In this document: piece after piece, positions 32,230 through 46,100 of the stretch | Position numbering within the stretch: position 1 is the stretch's first letter | How the letters are laid out: every line of letters begins with the position of its first letter | DNA from: Ignelater luminosus | Lineage: Eukaryota > Arthropoda > Insecta > Coleoptera > Elateridae | DNA: 64,000 nt | Assembly: GCA_011009095.1 (NCBI GenBank) | Contig: VTPC01008646.1 | Location: forward strand, 1-64,000 | Direction: 5' to 3' | Notes under the pieces: model-generated | Database searches by the model: none | What the model was told of the DNA's origin: nothing | The model's input: the letters and a program-made list of their open reading frames with translations, nothing else | Program-made: the position numbers and the translations under genes

Positions 32230-34954
32230 TATCTGAAAATTCAATTCCTATAGAGCTTTGGCTTCACGTTATCCAATTTGTTTAAGAAAAAATTAAAATT
32301 GTGCTCTAAGAAGGATAGAATGTAACTGCTAATCCACCAAGTATCGAAGAGCGCGTTAGACTGTCTTTTATTCAACAAACGTCTATATTGTAATAAACTT
32401 AAAGCCATTATGATTCTTGGATTAACCTAAATACGCTAAACGTCTCTATGTCACGTTGGCACGTCGAAACAACTGGAAAAGATAGATGATGTCATTTAGT
32501 CTCTACATTTTTTCAATTTCAAACGAAGGTGAGACGTACAAAAAATTCAATATTATTACTACGTACTCTACTCAACTTCAGAGCGAAGTAAAGCTTTATG
32601 AAGAGTAATGTTTGTAAAAGCTTATGCATTCCTAATTAAAAATGGCATCTGTGCAAATATTGAAACTTGAAGAGGACAAGAAAATGATTCCTGAATCTTT
32701 GATGGAATGATAACAGTTACGGTAGTACTGTATGTATGTAATGCTGCATAGCGAGGGTTAACCACAATACACAGTACATTGTGTAAGCCGCGATAAAAAT
32801 ACTATCCAAGAAGCTAATTGCCCTGCTATTGCAAATTACAGGTTTCTTTCTGGGTTTCTTGAATGTTCTTCAGCTTAAAAAGTGGACTTCAAGGTAGTGA
32901 TGCCTTTTCACTACTATAGTACGTGCAATAAGTATCTTGCTGAAGGTGCTTGTTGAAATGAGAATGGCCGATCAGAAAACCGTGACTGTCCGTATGTTTA
33001 CTTTGCTCATTTTAAATAGAAAGTTTGCAGCTTTTTTATCTTTGGAATCTTCGATCTGTTGGCGTAACTTAGTGGGATACCAAAAACCGGCTTTGGTCCA
33101 GAGAAGGAGCTGTGTGATGTATACCACTAAGCTTCTTTATTTTCATCTTCATTTTTATGGTTTTTCCGTTATCATCAAATACTGTTTATGATTCTATAAG
33201 AGCATTGTCAAAGCTTTGTCATAAAAGTTTTGCTTTTAGACTATTAACTTATAAAGTAGAAAATATAAAAACAGGACTTTTATATGTTTTGTCGTTACTA
33301 TGATTTACCATTGGAGTGCCAGTAACATAATAAATTAGATAATTAATATAAAGCACTTTAGCTACCGCATGTTAGTAGCGCTCTTCCTGGCCAAGGCATC
33401 TGAGCGCACGAAAATGCCAGAAAACGGTGCTACTCTAAAACCAAGCATGATATAGTAATAAGCTGATTTATATAGCTTCTACTAGGACAACAAAATCTCC
33501 GATCAGAACACTGTTGCGTACTTGCTAAAAGAGAACAAGAGTTTCATTGTTGTCCGAATGCCAAACCAGGCCATTTGGGGTTGGCACGTGACAGGATTGA
33601 GTCAGAATGTTTTAGTAGGTTTGTTAATAGCTTATAATTTTGCAAAAGTATACGTGATAAGAACATGGAGACACTTTTATGTCTCTTTCTTCGTCAACAA
33701 CCATTTTGTGAGATCTTGTATGAGACTCTTCTTGCCTTGAAGTTGAGGAAGACTTTCAAGATAGCGGTGCGCCATTTCTTGTTGAAGATCCTTTGCAATG
33801 AGTAAGTCTTTTGAGACTGTAGTACTGTAAGTTACAACATGATGTGTTCAATATTAAAAATTTATCTTTTCTAGATCAATTGTCGTGTTCAAGTTGTTCT
33901 TTACTCTATGGATGACTTCGTTGACACTTAAGTGCTTATATTTTTTTAAATTTTGTCGGAACAGAAAAGAATTGGTCTATGGCGGCCATCGAACGGAATT
34001 TCCTGTATTTGGAAACAAGTTGGCCTCCGTTTTCTGTTAGCCTTCTTAATGGGCCAAACACAAATACGGCTAAACGCACCACCTGCAGTCACTCAAGCTC
34101 AGGTTTTGCCTTCTATTAATCTTCTTGACGGATTTAGATACAAATAAATTCTGTGTCGATACCACATTTTGTTCTCGAGATATAAACAAAACGAAAAACA
34201 CTATAATCGGTGATAACTGAATCCTTTCAAAGGATACCTCCTACCACTAAACAAAACTAACAAAAGAGAGTTGCTGCAAAGTTTCCAGTTATAAAACGTT
34301 ACCTGTAAAAACCTTGAAGTGAATTTTCAAAGAGAGACAATAGAGGATGAGAAAGAAACTTTTAGTGTAATTATGTATGATTTAATGGCATCTCTGTTGT
34401 ACTTACCATAAAATGAAAAATTCCAGCGAAGTCAAAAAATGATAGTGGGTAATAAAGCAAACAACTTACTTTGTATAATCTTTAATTTGGAACATAGAGG
34501 TAACGTTCACATTGAAAATAATAATTCTACATTCTCTAAATATATCCATTAAAAACAAACATTAGCATTCATTAATATTTCATGTTCATCGTTACAAATA
34601 TAATAAACAATTGTTAATAATTCAATAATTAATAATGATAATAATAATAATAATTTTAGTCTGAATAACATTACATAAAAATTGTAATTTCTTTACATTT
34701 AAAGCACGTAATGAACTTTCTTTTCCTTTCCTCTTATTATTTATTATTATGTATAACGTAGTACATTTGATTTTTTTTTATTTTCTTATTGTAACATCAC
34801 ATTCAATTATAAATATTTAATTGGTATTTTTCTAATAGAATTTATATTATACTAGAATTGTTTTTTTAATCTTATTAATTTTTCTCTAAACTATTATACT
34901 ATCTAATATTTTCTTTTTTTCTTCTTTTTCTTTTTTGGTATGGATTTATTATTA
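32230..34954. other. intergenic DNA without a supported gene
   Basis: Open frames at 32937, 33522 and 33953 (plus) are 64-84 codons and unrecognised. The region is slightly less AT-rich than its surroundings and may hold an old, unidentifiable element. An (AAT)n run occupies 34624-34655. Confidence 0.4.
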
Positions 34955-35093
34955 CAGTGGCGGATACATTTTAAGTACATTACCATTTAATAGTATAAAA
35001 AGTATTACAGTTTGTATGTCTACTTACACACAAATATAGGATAAGTACAATCATTAATTTATTTCTTAAGCCCTTTAAATGATTCCGCCACTG
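34955..35093. mobile_element. 139-bp MITE with CAGTGGCGGA ends
   Basis: The left end CAGTGGCGGATACATTTTAA and the reverse complement of the right end CAGTGGCGGAATCATTTAAA form inverted repeats of about 20 bp. CAGTGGCGGA-type ends are common in non-autonomous DNA transposons. The flanking duplication is not clear. Confidence 0.7.
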
Positions 35094-36962
35094 ATTTTTA
35101 AATGCAACATTTACAACAAACTTAAATATAGAAAGAAACATCACCATCTTTGGTTAATAATAATCTCATCATTGTTCAAACGAAAAAATTCGAATATTAA
35201 CCCTTTAAAACATAAATGATTACAATTTCCAAACGGATTTATTAAAAAAAGATATTTTTTTCGAAGCAGGCCATGATTATACCTCTCTTATTATCTACAA
35301 ATAAAAATTGATATGCAAATGACACTGTTTATTTCGTTTGTTTTTAAGTTTAATTTAATAAACATTTGCAGATACCAAACAAAAGACAGATTAAAAGTTT
35401 CATGGCTCACTCGAATACATCCCTTTCATCTTTAGCGTGTAAGTAATCTTTTCAAAAAACCTTTTTGCCGTAACATGGTTTCATTTTTGCTGCTTCAGTA
35501 GATTAGGTATTATGTTCATGAAATAATGTCAGTAGCACTACGAGAAAATTGCGGAAATGTCTTTTTTCTTTAAAAACAAAAGAAAAATAAACCGCACGTT
35601 ATACAAAAACGATTAGCTCTAACATTTTGGACTAAACGAAAAATCCTTTTATATTTATTATGGTCATTATCAGAATAACTCGAGGTTAAGACACTAATTT
35701 TGATTATATTTTCATTGTTTTGATTTATTTAAATAAAATTCTCATAATTGCTATTCTTAACATTTTCAAAATCATTAGTAACTAGGCAAAATCAATACAA
35801 AAGTGTATTGAGAAATTCACCAGATGACGCATAAAGCAAGGAAAGGTTAGGGAAAAGTTTCCAAAAGGTTTGTTTCAGGTCTTAGAGCAAAGAAATGCAT
35901 TTCTAAATGTCTACCATACTGATTATAACTTAGAAATCCTATCAAAATTACTACATAAAAGAAGATACTTTATTCTTAAATTGGGCAAACTATCAGCTAA
36001 GATCTTTATTATTAATTGATACCAAAACAATTTATCTCTTAAAACTGCCAAAACAATTGATAAAACGGGAAATAGTGTTAAGGATAACATAGCATAAAAA
36101 TTCTGCTACACTTTAAATACTATAGCCAATTCAAAATATTTTGCCCATCCTTGCCATAGATCAAACTCTATTGGGTTTAACGGAAGATTCACTATCAAAA
36201 TAAGTTAAAATAATGAGAAAAAAATATAGACTATAGTCTGTTTTAATATTACAGAATTTAGTGTATGCCTTGACATGATATTATGTAACGGTGTACTTTG
36301 AAGTTTCCCTTAAAGTTACTAAATAAATAATTTAGGTTAAAGCTTGTCATTTGGATCATCTTTTTAAGCAAACATGAATTGTCAATATATGTAGTGATTT
36401 CTGCGCTTTGAAATTATAGATTATAGCAATTCTCTATTGTAGAATGAAGACATCTCTTTTTGGGAAGATAAACGAGTTAGACAATAACAGCTATTTCTTC
36501 AAAAGATTTATAATTTTGACATGGTGTAGCTACAAAGTAAAATCTATTTTGGAAAAAGTAGACTTAACATCTAATGTCAATACTAAACAATTACAAAAGA
36601 ACTTTAAAACTATTATGTCACAAATAAAAATTTAAAATCAATACCCGTTAATTCAAGAATCTTGGAAAACAAAAAAAATCTACTACCCTAACGTTTCTCA
36701 GTATTTGGAAAGACTATCAGGATTGAAATTTGTGAATCTTTTTGCCCCTAAGTATAGATGACATACATAACATTATGTGGGAAATGTAATTTCTCTATGG
36801 CTTTAACATTAGTTAAAAAAATAACGAATTTGATGGTTAGTTTCAACTCAAACAAAAAATGGAATCAAAAACTGATTACGATTGCTGGTGAAAGTCAGTG
36901 TTGATAGGGATGGCGATATTGCACTTTCGCTTTCATTTTCAAGACCGGCATTGTTAAGTTGC

Positions 36963-38371
36963 AGCAAAAGGTCAGAACTATTACAACAAACAGTATCAAA
37001 GTTCGTTTTTGAAGTTGTTTTCAAGACTATTGCTAAGATCTTTGACCCTGTTTTTTTTGTATTCAAGGATTTATTTTCATGGCGTCCATATAATGGTCAA
37101 AGGCCAAAATTGGTCATATTGTGATTTCTCAAATTCAATAATCATTGAAAAGTTTGCTTGGTCATATGATTTAAACGTTAATGTATGGTTGGTCACTTAC
37201 GCTTTTACAAAGAAACCTTAAAGTATCCGAAAGTCTTAACCTGGAGACGAAAGAAATATAGAAAGGTTCAATTCTGGTTCTATTTGTTGAGTACCATGTT
37301 ATTAACCGAACGTTTGGCGCGTTTTATAAAATCCAACTTGATTCAGCTCGAGAGCTCCCCAAAACGGACTACTAATCTGCTAAACCATACATTTTTGCAA
37401 AAGGTTTCTAATTGATGCTGTCATTCTGTCACAAAATAGAATTTCTCAAATCAAGATTTGTTAGTCTGAAGTTTTTGGTTTTTGTAGGGATCATTTTGGA
37501 ATAATCCCAATGCATGCCAAAACGTTAATCAGATAACCTGTAGCTGTAAAAATGTAAAATATAACCGACAACTATGGGAAAAAGATGCACCAAGACTATT
37601 GTTGAATAATAGTGTCAATTTTTTTAGTAGCTGCTTGATATTGTCATTTCTGTGTAGAAGCTACGACATAAATTCAATTTCATAATTCCAACTATGGCAA
37701 AAGACAATGGCGAAAATGTCTTGAAGTGTGGGAAGATTTCTACATCAAAATGCAAGACTGTATTTAATAATGCATTCTCAATTGCTCAATAGATTAAGTT
37801 TTCCAGTGCGACCTCATCGATATTTCGTTTCCAAGTATGTCACTCTTTGGATAATAAGGAAAATACTCTAAGACGAGAAATTACATTTTTTATCCATTCG
37901 AATGTAAATTATACACAATTCCAAAAAATTTTCCTGAAGCTTCGGTTTTGATTGAATCAATAAACCTGTTCAATATTAACGTACCAGAATAATTTTTGTA
38001 TAGAAATCATATCGGAATCATTCTGAATTCGTGTTAAAATGCCAATTAGATGACTTGTAAAAGACAACCGAAAACTATTACAAGACCATATTGCTGTAAG
38101 ATAGTATTACTTTGCCAGGATTGAACTAAGCTAATTTGCAAACACTTCGGCCCTTATTTATGATGACATAACATTATGTGCAAAAGTGTAATTTAGTAAG
38201 TAAGTTGGGATTTTAAATTTCGGCCTCGACTTTGGTCCCCCAGTCTCGAGATTTCTAGCTCCTCCTGGCCAGTCAAAGTCTGGAGACTATGTTGTTAGGT
38301 TACAGCAAAATATTGGGGCTATTACAATAAACAGTAACAAATTTTTGAAATTGTTTTCAAGACTGCAATAA
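36963..38371. repeat. old modular repeat family, block 1
   Basis: Contains modules that recur here or in block 2 (41246-42078). Bases 36963-37044 resemble 38302-38371 (CTATTACAA.AAACAGTA; TTGTTTTCAAGACT). Bases 37502-37580 resemble 41246-41323, and 37690-37767 resemble 41840-41903 (AAGTGTGGGAAGATTTCT). The open frames at 36882-37415 are chance or derived from the repeat. Downstream of the minus-strand gene. Confidence 0.65.
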
Positions 38372-39236
38372 ACATGGCTAAAATTATTTGTTTCCTTTGA
38401 ACTCAAAACAATTTCTTTTTATGATATCTGAGGTTCTACACTGATTTCTCTATTCATTGAGTACCGTGTTCTTAAGAGAACTGTTTTGAAAATCCAATCT
38501 TGCTTAGTTCAAAACTGACCCCAATTTCAGATTTCAGTCATTATTATCCATAAATCTTTCTTTCCGGTGAAAAGAGAGTTGACCGTACTAGATGCCTTGT
38601 TAAGAATCTTAAATATTCTTTTGAAAAATACTTGTTATAGAGGAAGATTCAATTTATGAAGACAACTCAAATCTGAATTAAAATGACTTCTTCAAACATT
38701 AATTTTTAATTATTTTTTCTATCTAAATGTTAAATTATTTAAAGAATTCTGTTTGGTAATGTAATACCATGTATAAAATAGGATGTTGAGGCCATTACTT
38801 GCTTGACGATGATCTCAAACTTATTAAAGTAAAAACAGTTTTGTGTGTGCGAAAACGGTTCTGTTTCATGAGTTAACTTACTGGACTGAAACATGATTCA
38901 TTGGTAATGCAAAATCTAAGATTAATGAATGGCTGGGATCCAGATTTTTTATTCCGCGTTTTAAGTAAATAGAGTCTCTTTGATTATTTATTTATTAATT
39001 TAGAACTTATTTGTTTATTGGAAGCAGCAAAAATCCAACTACATTTATTTTCTTTTTGATAAATATTTTAAAGGGTTAATTTATATAAATTAGAAAATTT
39101 ATACAGAAAGAGATCAATTTGCTAGTTTATCGTTAATAAATTGTTAGTGAGTGTTAGAAAAAAGTTAGTAGCATAGCATATTTTGCAACGTACAATCAGA
39201 AAATTTGATTGGGCTAAGAAATATTAAAAAATCTTA

Positions 39237-39292
39237 TACAGGGTGACTATAAAAATATGATAAAGTTAGACACTTTTTATAAACACTCTGTA
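39237..39292. mobile_element. 56-bp palindromic element with TACAGGGTG ends
   Basis: TACAGGGTGACTATAAAA at the left and, inverted, TACAGAGTGTTTATAAAA at the right. The outer word matches the 65-bp element at 57236-57300. Confidence 0.5.
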
Positions 39293-39622
39293 AGTTAAAC
39301 TGTTTTTTGCTTGTACGTTAACAAATTTAAAAGTAATAAAATTAGTAGATAAGAATAATAAATCAATCTACAACTTTACATAGAAATCTCCATTTTAAGA
39401 CGTTTAAAAGAAGTTGCAATAGATCTTGCAAAGCCGCCTTCGATTTGACTTAAAAAACATTCTAAACTCATCAATGTTTGGGTAATAGTGAACCGACTGC
39501 TACGTCTTATTTGTTAAATATTAATTATATAATAATTTATATACATCTCATTATATAATACAAACTAACAAAAAGGAAAAATCACTATATAAATGAAATT
39601 AGAAATTATCATATCAATATAT

Positions 39623-40147
39623 TTACAATTCAGCACGATCTAAAGTACTAGGTTGGAAATACATATCAGTACGTGTATTTTTATTATAATGCGATTTCGG
39701 ATTAGTAGTAGTTGTAGCAGGAAAAATATGATTGTAATATTGTTCGTTATCGCCGACCTGTAATGGTTTAGGTCTGGCTTTGGTATCTTTATTTTTGTAA
39801 TATTTTTTACTATTTTGCAAAGAAGATCGGCGATCATATTTATTGTTATCGATTGGCAACGAAGATCTATGAGATCGGACCGCCATGGTATTAAAACTTG
39901 ATAAATTATCCACGTCAGCGATATCAGTCGGTTTTCTAATAGAATGGTATTTGTGATAGCTATGATATTTTCCGTCACCATGTCGAAATTTTGTGCCATT
40001 CTCTAGCTCGTCTGATTCGTAGTAGTTTTTGTTGGGTACGGTTTGGGACCTATTTTGTCGGACAGTCGAATTAAGGCCTGAGTAGATATTTTCTTCCTTC
40101 AGATGATCTTCTAAACTACTTCTACCTTTGAATGTGTGTGTTGTAGG
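39623..40147 (-). CDS. terminal coding exon of the unidentified minus-strand gene
   Basis: A 175-codon exon (including stop) after the acceptor AAATATAG. It encodes PTTHTFKGRSSLEDHLKEEN, then DELENGTKFRHGDGKYHSYH and ATTTTNPKSHYNKNTRTDMY, with end LDRAEL. The uninterrupted frame is long for such AT-rich DNA, and its codon choice is mixed rather than AT-driven. Confidence 0.75.
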   Translation of the reverse strand, partial: PTTHTFKGRSSLEDHLKEENIYSGLNSTVRQNRSQTVPNKNYYESDELENGTKFRHGDGKYHSYHKYHSIRKPTDIADVDNLSSFNTMAVRSHRSSLPIDNNKYDRRSSLQNSKKYYKNKDTKARPKPLQVGDNEQYYNHIFPATTTTNPKSHYNKNTRTDMYFQPSTLDRAEL

Positions 40148-43100
40148 CTATATTTACAGCATTATGTTAGACCGTGTTAGTATGTTGCTATTTATTTTTT
40201 GTGGAAACATACAAAATGCTAATATTCAGTCAGTAACATCATCTTTAAGAATCTTCGCAAAAAGATTTTGTATATTTCCACAGAGAAAATAAAATTAAAA
40301 TTTTACAATAATGAATGAATGAATGGGGTTAAAACAAAATTTAATGCGACGCATCTTCGACGACGACAGGCCACACCACAGGATTAGAATCAAGTGAGGT
40401 GGTTTGAAAATGTGCTCAGGACGGGAGTCTGTGTAGAAATACTAGTGTCAGTGATATGTACAGTGTGGTATCAAAAAAATGGAGCAGTTTTCTGTTTGAT
40501 AGTATGTATGAAATGACTACCTGCTCTATTTTTTCTCTTGTGTATACTTTTTAAATCAATTGTGTGCAAAAAATAAACTAAAATAAGTGAAACAAGTGTT
40601 AAAAGTGCTAGAAAAGCGTAAAAACCTTTTCTTCTTGTAATACTATTCTACTATTCTTGTTATTATTAAACAGGCAATAGTGTTAATTAAGGTGCACTAT
40701 GGTGCTCACTTGCAGAAAAAAGGGTGCTAGTAAAAAAAGTGCGATCATTAAGTGTTATTTAACATCTCTCTAATATACCATAAAATATTATTACTTTAAT
40801 GTTAAGATATGTTAAATTCATTTGGAATGATACAATAATGAAAACTAATAGAAAAAATAGAGATCATGTTTTCTTTGTCTTAATATACATAATAATACAT
40901 GCAATATTATCAATGAGTATCTTATTGTCATCTTCGTTCTGCGTTAAAAATTAAACTAAATGCACTCTATTTTTTCTAATACCTACAAAAAAGTGGGACT
41001 ATTAAAAAAAACAGTACACAAACATAGAAAAAAAACTAGATGTGCTTTAGAGTGACGCTTAATTCGAAAAGTCTTTTATCATTTCTTCTTCTTTTTTGCA
41101 AATTGAATCTTTTAGTTATTGATATTATTATTATAAGCCAAATGGTCATTTAGTAATTTGCTCCAAATCTCCTAAGAAATGTTAATCTTAAAACTCAAAA
41201 TTCAGTGCTTCGAAGCTTTTGATGCCCATAAGGATCTTTTGAAAATAATTTCAATGCGGGCCAAAATGTTAATTAGATAACCTGCAGTTGCAAAATCTAA
41301 AATATAAACAACAACCATGAGAAGAATGATGTACCACAACCATATTGTAGAAAGATAATGTTAATGGTCTATAATTAATCTTCAAAACATCAATACCAAG
41401 ATGATTTTTACCAATTTATGTAATTAACCAAGAATTTTTCTTGTTTCTGAAAGATCGTGAATCAGTAAGACCTAATGGAATTCTCCTTTTCAAATATGAT
41501 ACTATTTGAACAATAAAACAAAAACGAGCTAAAAATAGAGATTTCATTTTTTTCCATTTCAATCTCAAACCATATACTTCTGCAAAAAGTGTTCCTGAAT
41601 CTTAAGTCTTGTTTGCAAACCCAGAATTTAATACTCTAAAGTTTTTACTCTTCATATAAATCATTCCAAAGTAATTTCAAAAACCAACAACTTTGGGAAA
41701 AAGCATGCCAAGACCATGCTGTTGAAAAGTAGTTTGTAAACTCCAAAACATTTTTCATGTTTACTTTCTGTTTGATTGGTTGAATCTTGGACACCAAATA
41801 GGAGGCCATGAAATACAGATAAAAACAACGCAATTTATCAACCATGGCAAAAAGGCTTTTTAAGTGTGGGAAGATTTCTGCGTCAAAATTCAAATCTGTA
41901 TTTGTTAACGTTTCTTTTATTTATGTTTTTCAAAGATTGTGAAAAAATGCGATTTTATTAAGTTTTCTTTTTGAATTTGTTATTATTTAGACAACAAGGC
42001 AAAATGTGCTAAGAGCAGAGATGTAAAATTATACACTTTTGCAAAAAGCGCTCCTGATTCTTAAGACTTGTTGATACAAAAAAACCTGTTTGAGAAGCTT
42101 TACATTAGCAAATAGTAATAACACAAATTTCACTTTAGAAGTTGGTGGTTGAAGATTCAAACAAAAATGGGTTCAAGACTCATTAGTGTGCAAAGTCCAA
42201 GTCGCTGCCATTATACCAGATATAAAGAACCACGAAATGAGGCTGTGTGAAAATAAGACACTTCAAGCCCAAAAAGGTAGTTCCAAAATGAACTAAGTGC
42301 TATCACAATAAAATTGTATTTCCCGATTCAGCTTTATCAAGTGCTAAGAGAATTTCCGAGTTAGAATTAAAAAGGCGTGGAGCTTCCGTATCGAATCAGA
42401 GGTGACGTGCCAAAACTAAAAGCTGCTAAATTTAAAAGGCAACCATTCATCGGAATGAATGCAAACGGATAGAAAATGCATAAAACGATCATACAGGTAA
42501 TAGCGAAAGCTTTTGGGCGCAAAATAGAAAAACAGATCAAGATGTAGAATTTCAAAATTCAGTACCACGAGTTGATATTTAGAAATAAGTTTGCTAAAAG
42601 TCGTTCAAATTCAAGCTCTTTGAGATAAGTTTTACCCTTGGTAGGTACACATACTAATTTTCAGAGAACACCAAATAACTTTCAAAACCATTTCTAAATT
42701 TACTAAAGACACGACCAAAATGAAAATTATTGGTGCAAAAAAATGCCAAATAACTGCTCTGGTAAGAAAAACAACTTCTACAAAAAAAACCAAAAAGCAA
42801 GTAATGATCTAAATTTCATTGTCAAAGCTTTCAAAATTTTTTAGAAATCCAGAAAAAGCTAGCAGAGGTGGCTAAATAATGTTTCAATAATCTTTCGTTT
42901 GGTTTTAATGTCAAATAGTAGACCATGAAGTATAAAAGATCATATAATTTGCAAACAACAATTGCCAAAAATTTCTTAAAGTGAATATCATATATATATC
43001 ACTGAATTAGAAGAATTAATACAAACTAGTAAACCAAATCTAAGGATGATAGACAAAAAGAACTACGAGAAAATTACAAGAAAACACAAAGTAAATAAAT

Positions 43101-46100
43101 GATTTTATATTGGATCAAGTTTTCAGTAAAAATTTAACTTAAGGCTTCTATCAGGTTGTAGAAATGTCAACACCTTTTCTACTTTGAAGAATTATATGGA
43201 TTTGGTTTGCATCTCAAGTCTTGAGATCTGTTTTCACAGAAAAAGTAATTTTTCTAAGCAGAAATTATTATCTTAAATCTTCTTGAATATGCCCAACATT
43301 GATGTATTTTTCATTCATTAGACGTCACGAGTTGGAAATTGAAATTTTCTAGCAATGATCAGCTGCCACCGAGTATATTCAAAAACACTTTGAAATTCAT
43401 CAAAAACCTAATAAAATAATTAAAAAAAAGTTTTGGCCCAAAAGCAAAGAAACACAGTATGAAGATTGCGCAAGAAGATAAAAAAGACAAAAATTGTATA
43501 ATCCTAGTGCTCTACCTTCAGACATAATAAAGCAGCATGATAGAAATCAGGGGATACTTGATGCTTTTTAAACAACATTTAAGTTTGAGATTGGGTCCAA
43601 GATTGCAGTCTATCAGCTTGAAGAAGTTCTAATGCCAATCTCAATTTCAAAAAGTTATGGGACGCTGCGCAAGTTACTGTCTTATCAAGTGTCAATTGAT
43701 TATTGCAGATAGTATTATAGCATCTTATAACACCTTACTATTAAAATAAGGCTTACTAAAACTGACAGGGTGACAGTGCAAAAGAATATTTACAAAGGGG
43801 ATGTCACAGTGAGTCCGTCGCCGATCTCGATGAAATTTTACTACCGATTCTACATCGAAAATAAGCCGACACGTATTTTGCCTTTCATCTAAATGGGCCC
43901 TTCGAGCTTCGCAAAAAAATATTATAGGCCGGAAAATTCTTAAAATTGGCTCTCATGAAACTGGCGCTGCTCCAGCTGTCTTAGCCAATTTCGATGAAAC
44001 TTTTATGGATGTTTCTATATCGAGAAATATTAGACCCGTGTATAGGGGTTTTTCAATATACGCTCCACTGTACTATGTCTGTTCCGCTTTTTGCTGTGAA
44101 TTTTATTCTGGCCTTCCTGGGGCGTATATTGAAAAACCCCTATATACCGATCTAATATTTCTCGATGTAGAAACATCCATAAAAGTTTAATTGAAATCGA
44201 TGAAGTTGAGCCAGTTTCGTGAAAGTCAATTTTAGCCATTTTCCGACCTATAATATGTTTTTGCGAGGCCGGAAGAGCCCATTTAGGCGAACGGCAAAAT
44301 CGTGTCGACTTATTTTCGATGTAGAATCGCCAGCAAAAATTTCATCGAGATCGGCGACGGATTCACTGTGTCATCTCCTTGTTAGTGATAATTAACTTAA
44401 ATAGAATAAACATTATGTCCCACGAAAAAAGCACACTATCTAAGCAAACAAATTTTAGAAAGAAAGATTTTCTCAAGTTGGGATTACGGAAAAGTCATTT
44501 GAACACAAAGTGCATGTTTAAGAGTGTGAATCATCATTATAATTAGATATAGATCTAGGTTAATTCCTGCAAAAGTCAAAATTGCTTTAATATGACTGTC
44601 TGCCATAAATATTCCGAAGCAGTTCTTATCATGGTTGTCTTGATTGACTTGTTTTGTAAATTGAAATAACGGAATGTGGTATGTAACACCTCCCCCTCTA
44701 TCATAAATGCGTCAAAAAATTCTATTTTATTTAAATATTTATTTAAGCAAAAAAGAAAAGAAAAATTGCTAACAGATAAGCGTCACTCTTAGGAAAAATT
44801 ATCTCTGTTCACTAAATTTTATTTTAAAGACCAACAAATACATTTGAGTTGATTGAATGAAATCAGAATGTAGTTATTAGCCGGAATCAAAGCAGAACAC
44901 ATAAACACACACAATTAAATCTAAAAGATAATATTAATAAGCAGAAAAATCAAAAACATAAATTCCAAATATTAAAGCTTTCAGTGCAAAATCGGTGATC
45001 AAACATGTTCAAAAATGGCAGTGATAATACGTGAAAGCTGTTTTGAAAATTAAATAAAAAAATTGTGATGCAAAGTATCACACTGCTTCTACCAAATATG
45101 TATAAAATAAAACAAATGATTACATTTTATCATTCTCCGTAGGTAGTAATATACTTTGATTCAAATTAATTTGGAAACAGCAGCGTGACACTTTCCACTC
45201 GATCATCTAAGTAATTAGAAAGAATGACAGTCAGTTCCACATTATTATTTTTTTCTCGAAAAAACAAAAGGGGTAAGTACCACAGTTAAATTCGAACACC
45301 TCAAGCTACAGTTAGTCATCATTTTTTTAACTCGTCAATTTAGGCATCGATCATTATTTGAAACAATTCGTCATTTCGTTAAATATTACTATAAAACATT
45401 AGTCTTTGGCTAATTTCAAAACAGTTAACACTCATATTCGATGACCGTGGCGGGTCGACCGCGCTCCGGCCGGAAGGTGCAGTGCTACACTCTAGTTGGG
45501 GGTTGCAGCACCATGGCGGCGAGACGTACCTTCATGGCTTCCGGACTGTTGTGACCACGTCCGCCTCTGGGGGTCGTCGTGTAAATCGCATCGGCCGGTA
45601 TTCCCCCAGGACCCGTGGAATTTTTCTCTATGTCGAGTTTCTCACTAAAAAAAATAATTAGAAATTATCCATCTTTTTTTACAGCTAACCCAACTTTATG
45701 TTTTGATTTTATCAAAAAATTCCCTCCTTAAGGTCTTACTTAGAAAATCCCTCACGTGTGTTCATAATACTTCTTAGAAAAATAATATTGGAGGCGAAAA
45801 TTTAGTTGACATTTTGCGCGAAACAAGTTTCAGAAATCACACTTTATTTCGGCATATCTTAGCAGAAAAATGAATAAAAGAGCAACACTTACTGAATACT
45901 CGAGTTTGCCGGGAAAAAACCTTTAGAAACTAGAAGCCTAAGGTCGAGAATTGTTTAAAAGTTGATTTACTTGGCTGCGGAATACTTCCTCTGCTTCCTT
46001 ATCAAAATAGCTATGATAAGGCTGCTCTGCCAATATAAACATGCCGCGAGCTTTTATGTTCTTTCAGGAGATATAAATATGTGACATCCCCGCACCCAAA

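Noticed and set aside
44005..44239. Open frames on both strands in the foldback element
   Set aside because: They arise from the palindrome itself and mirror each other.
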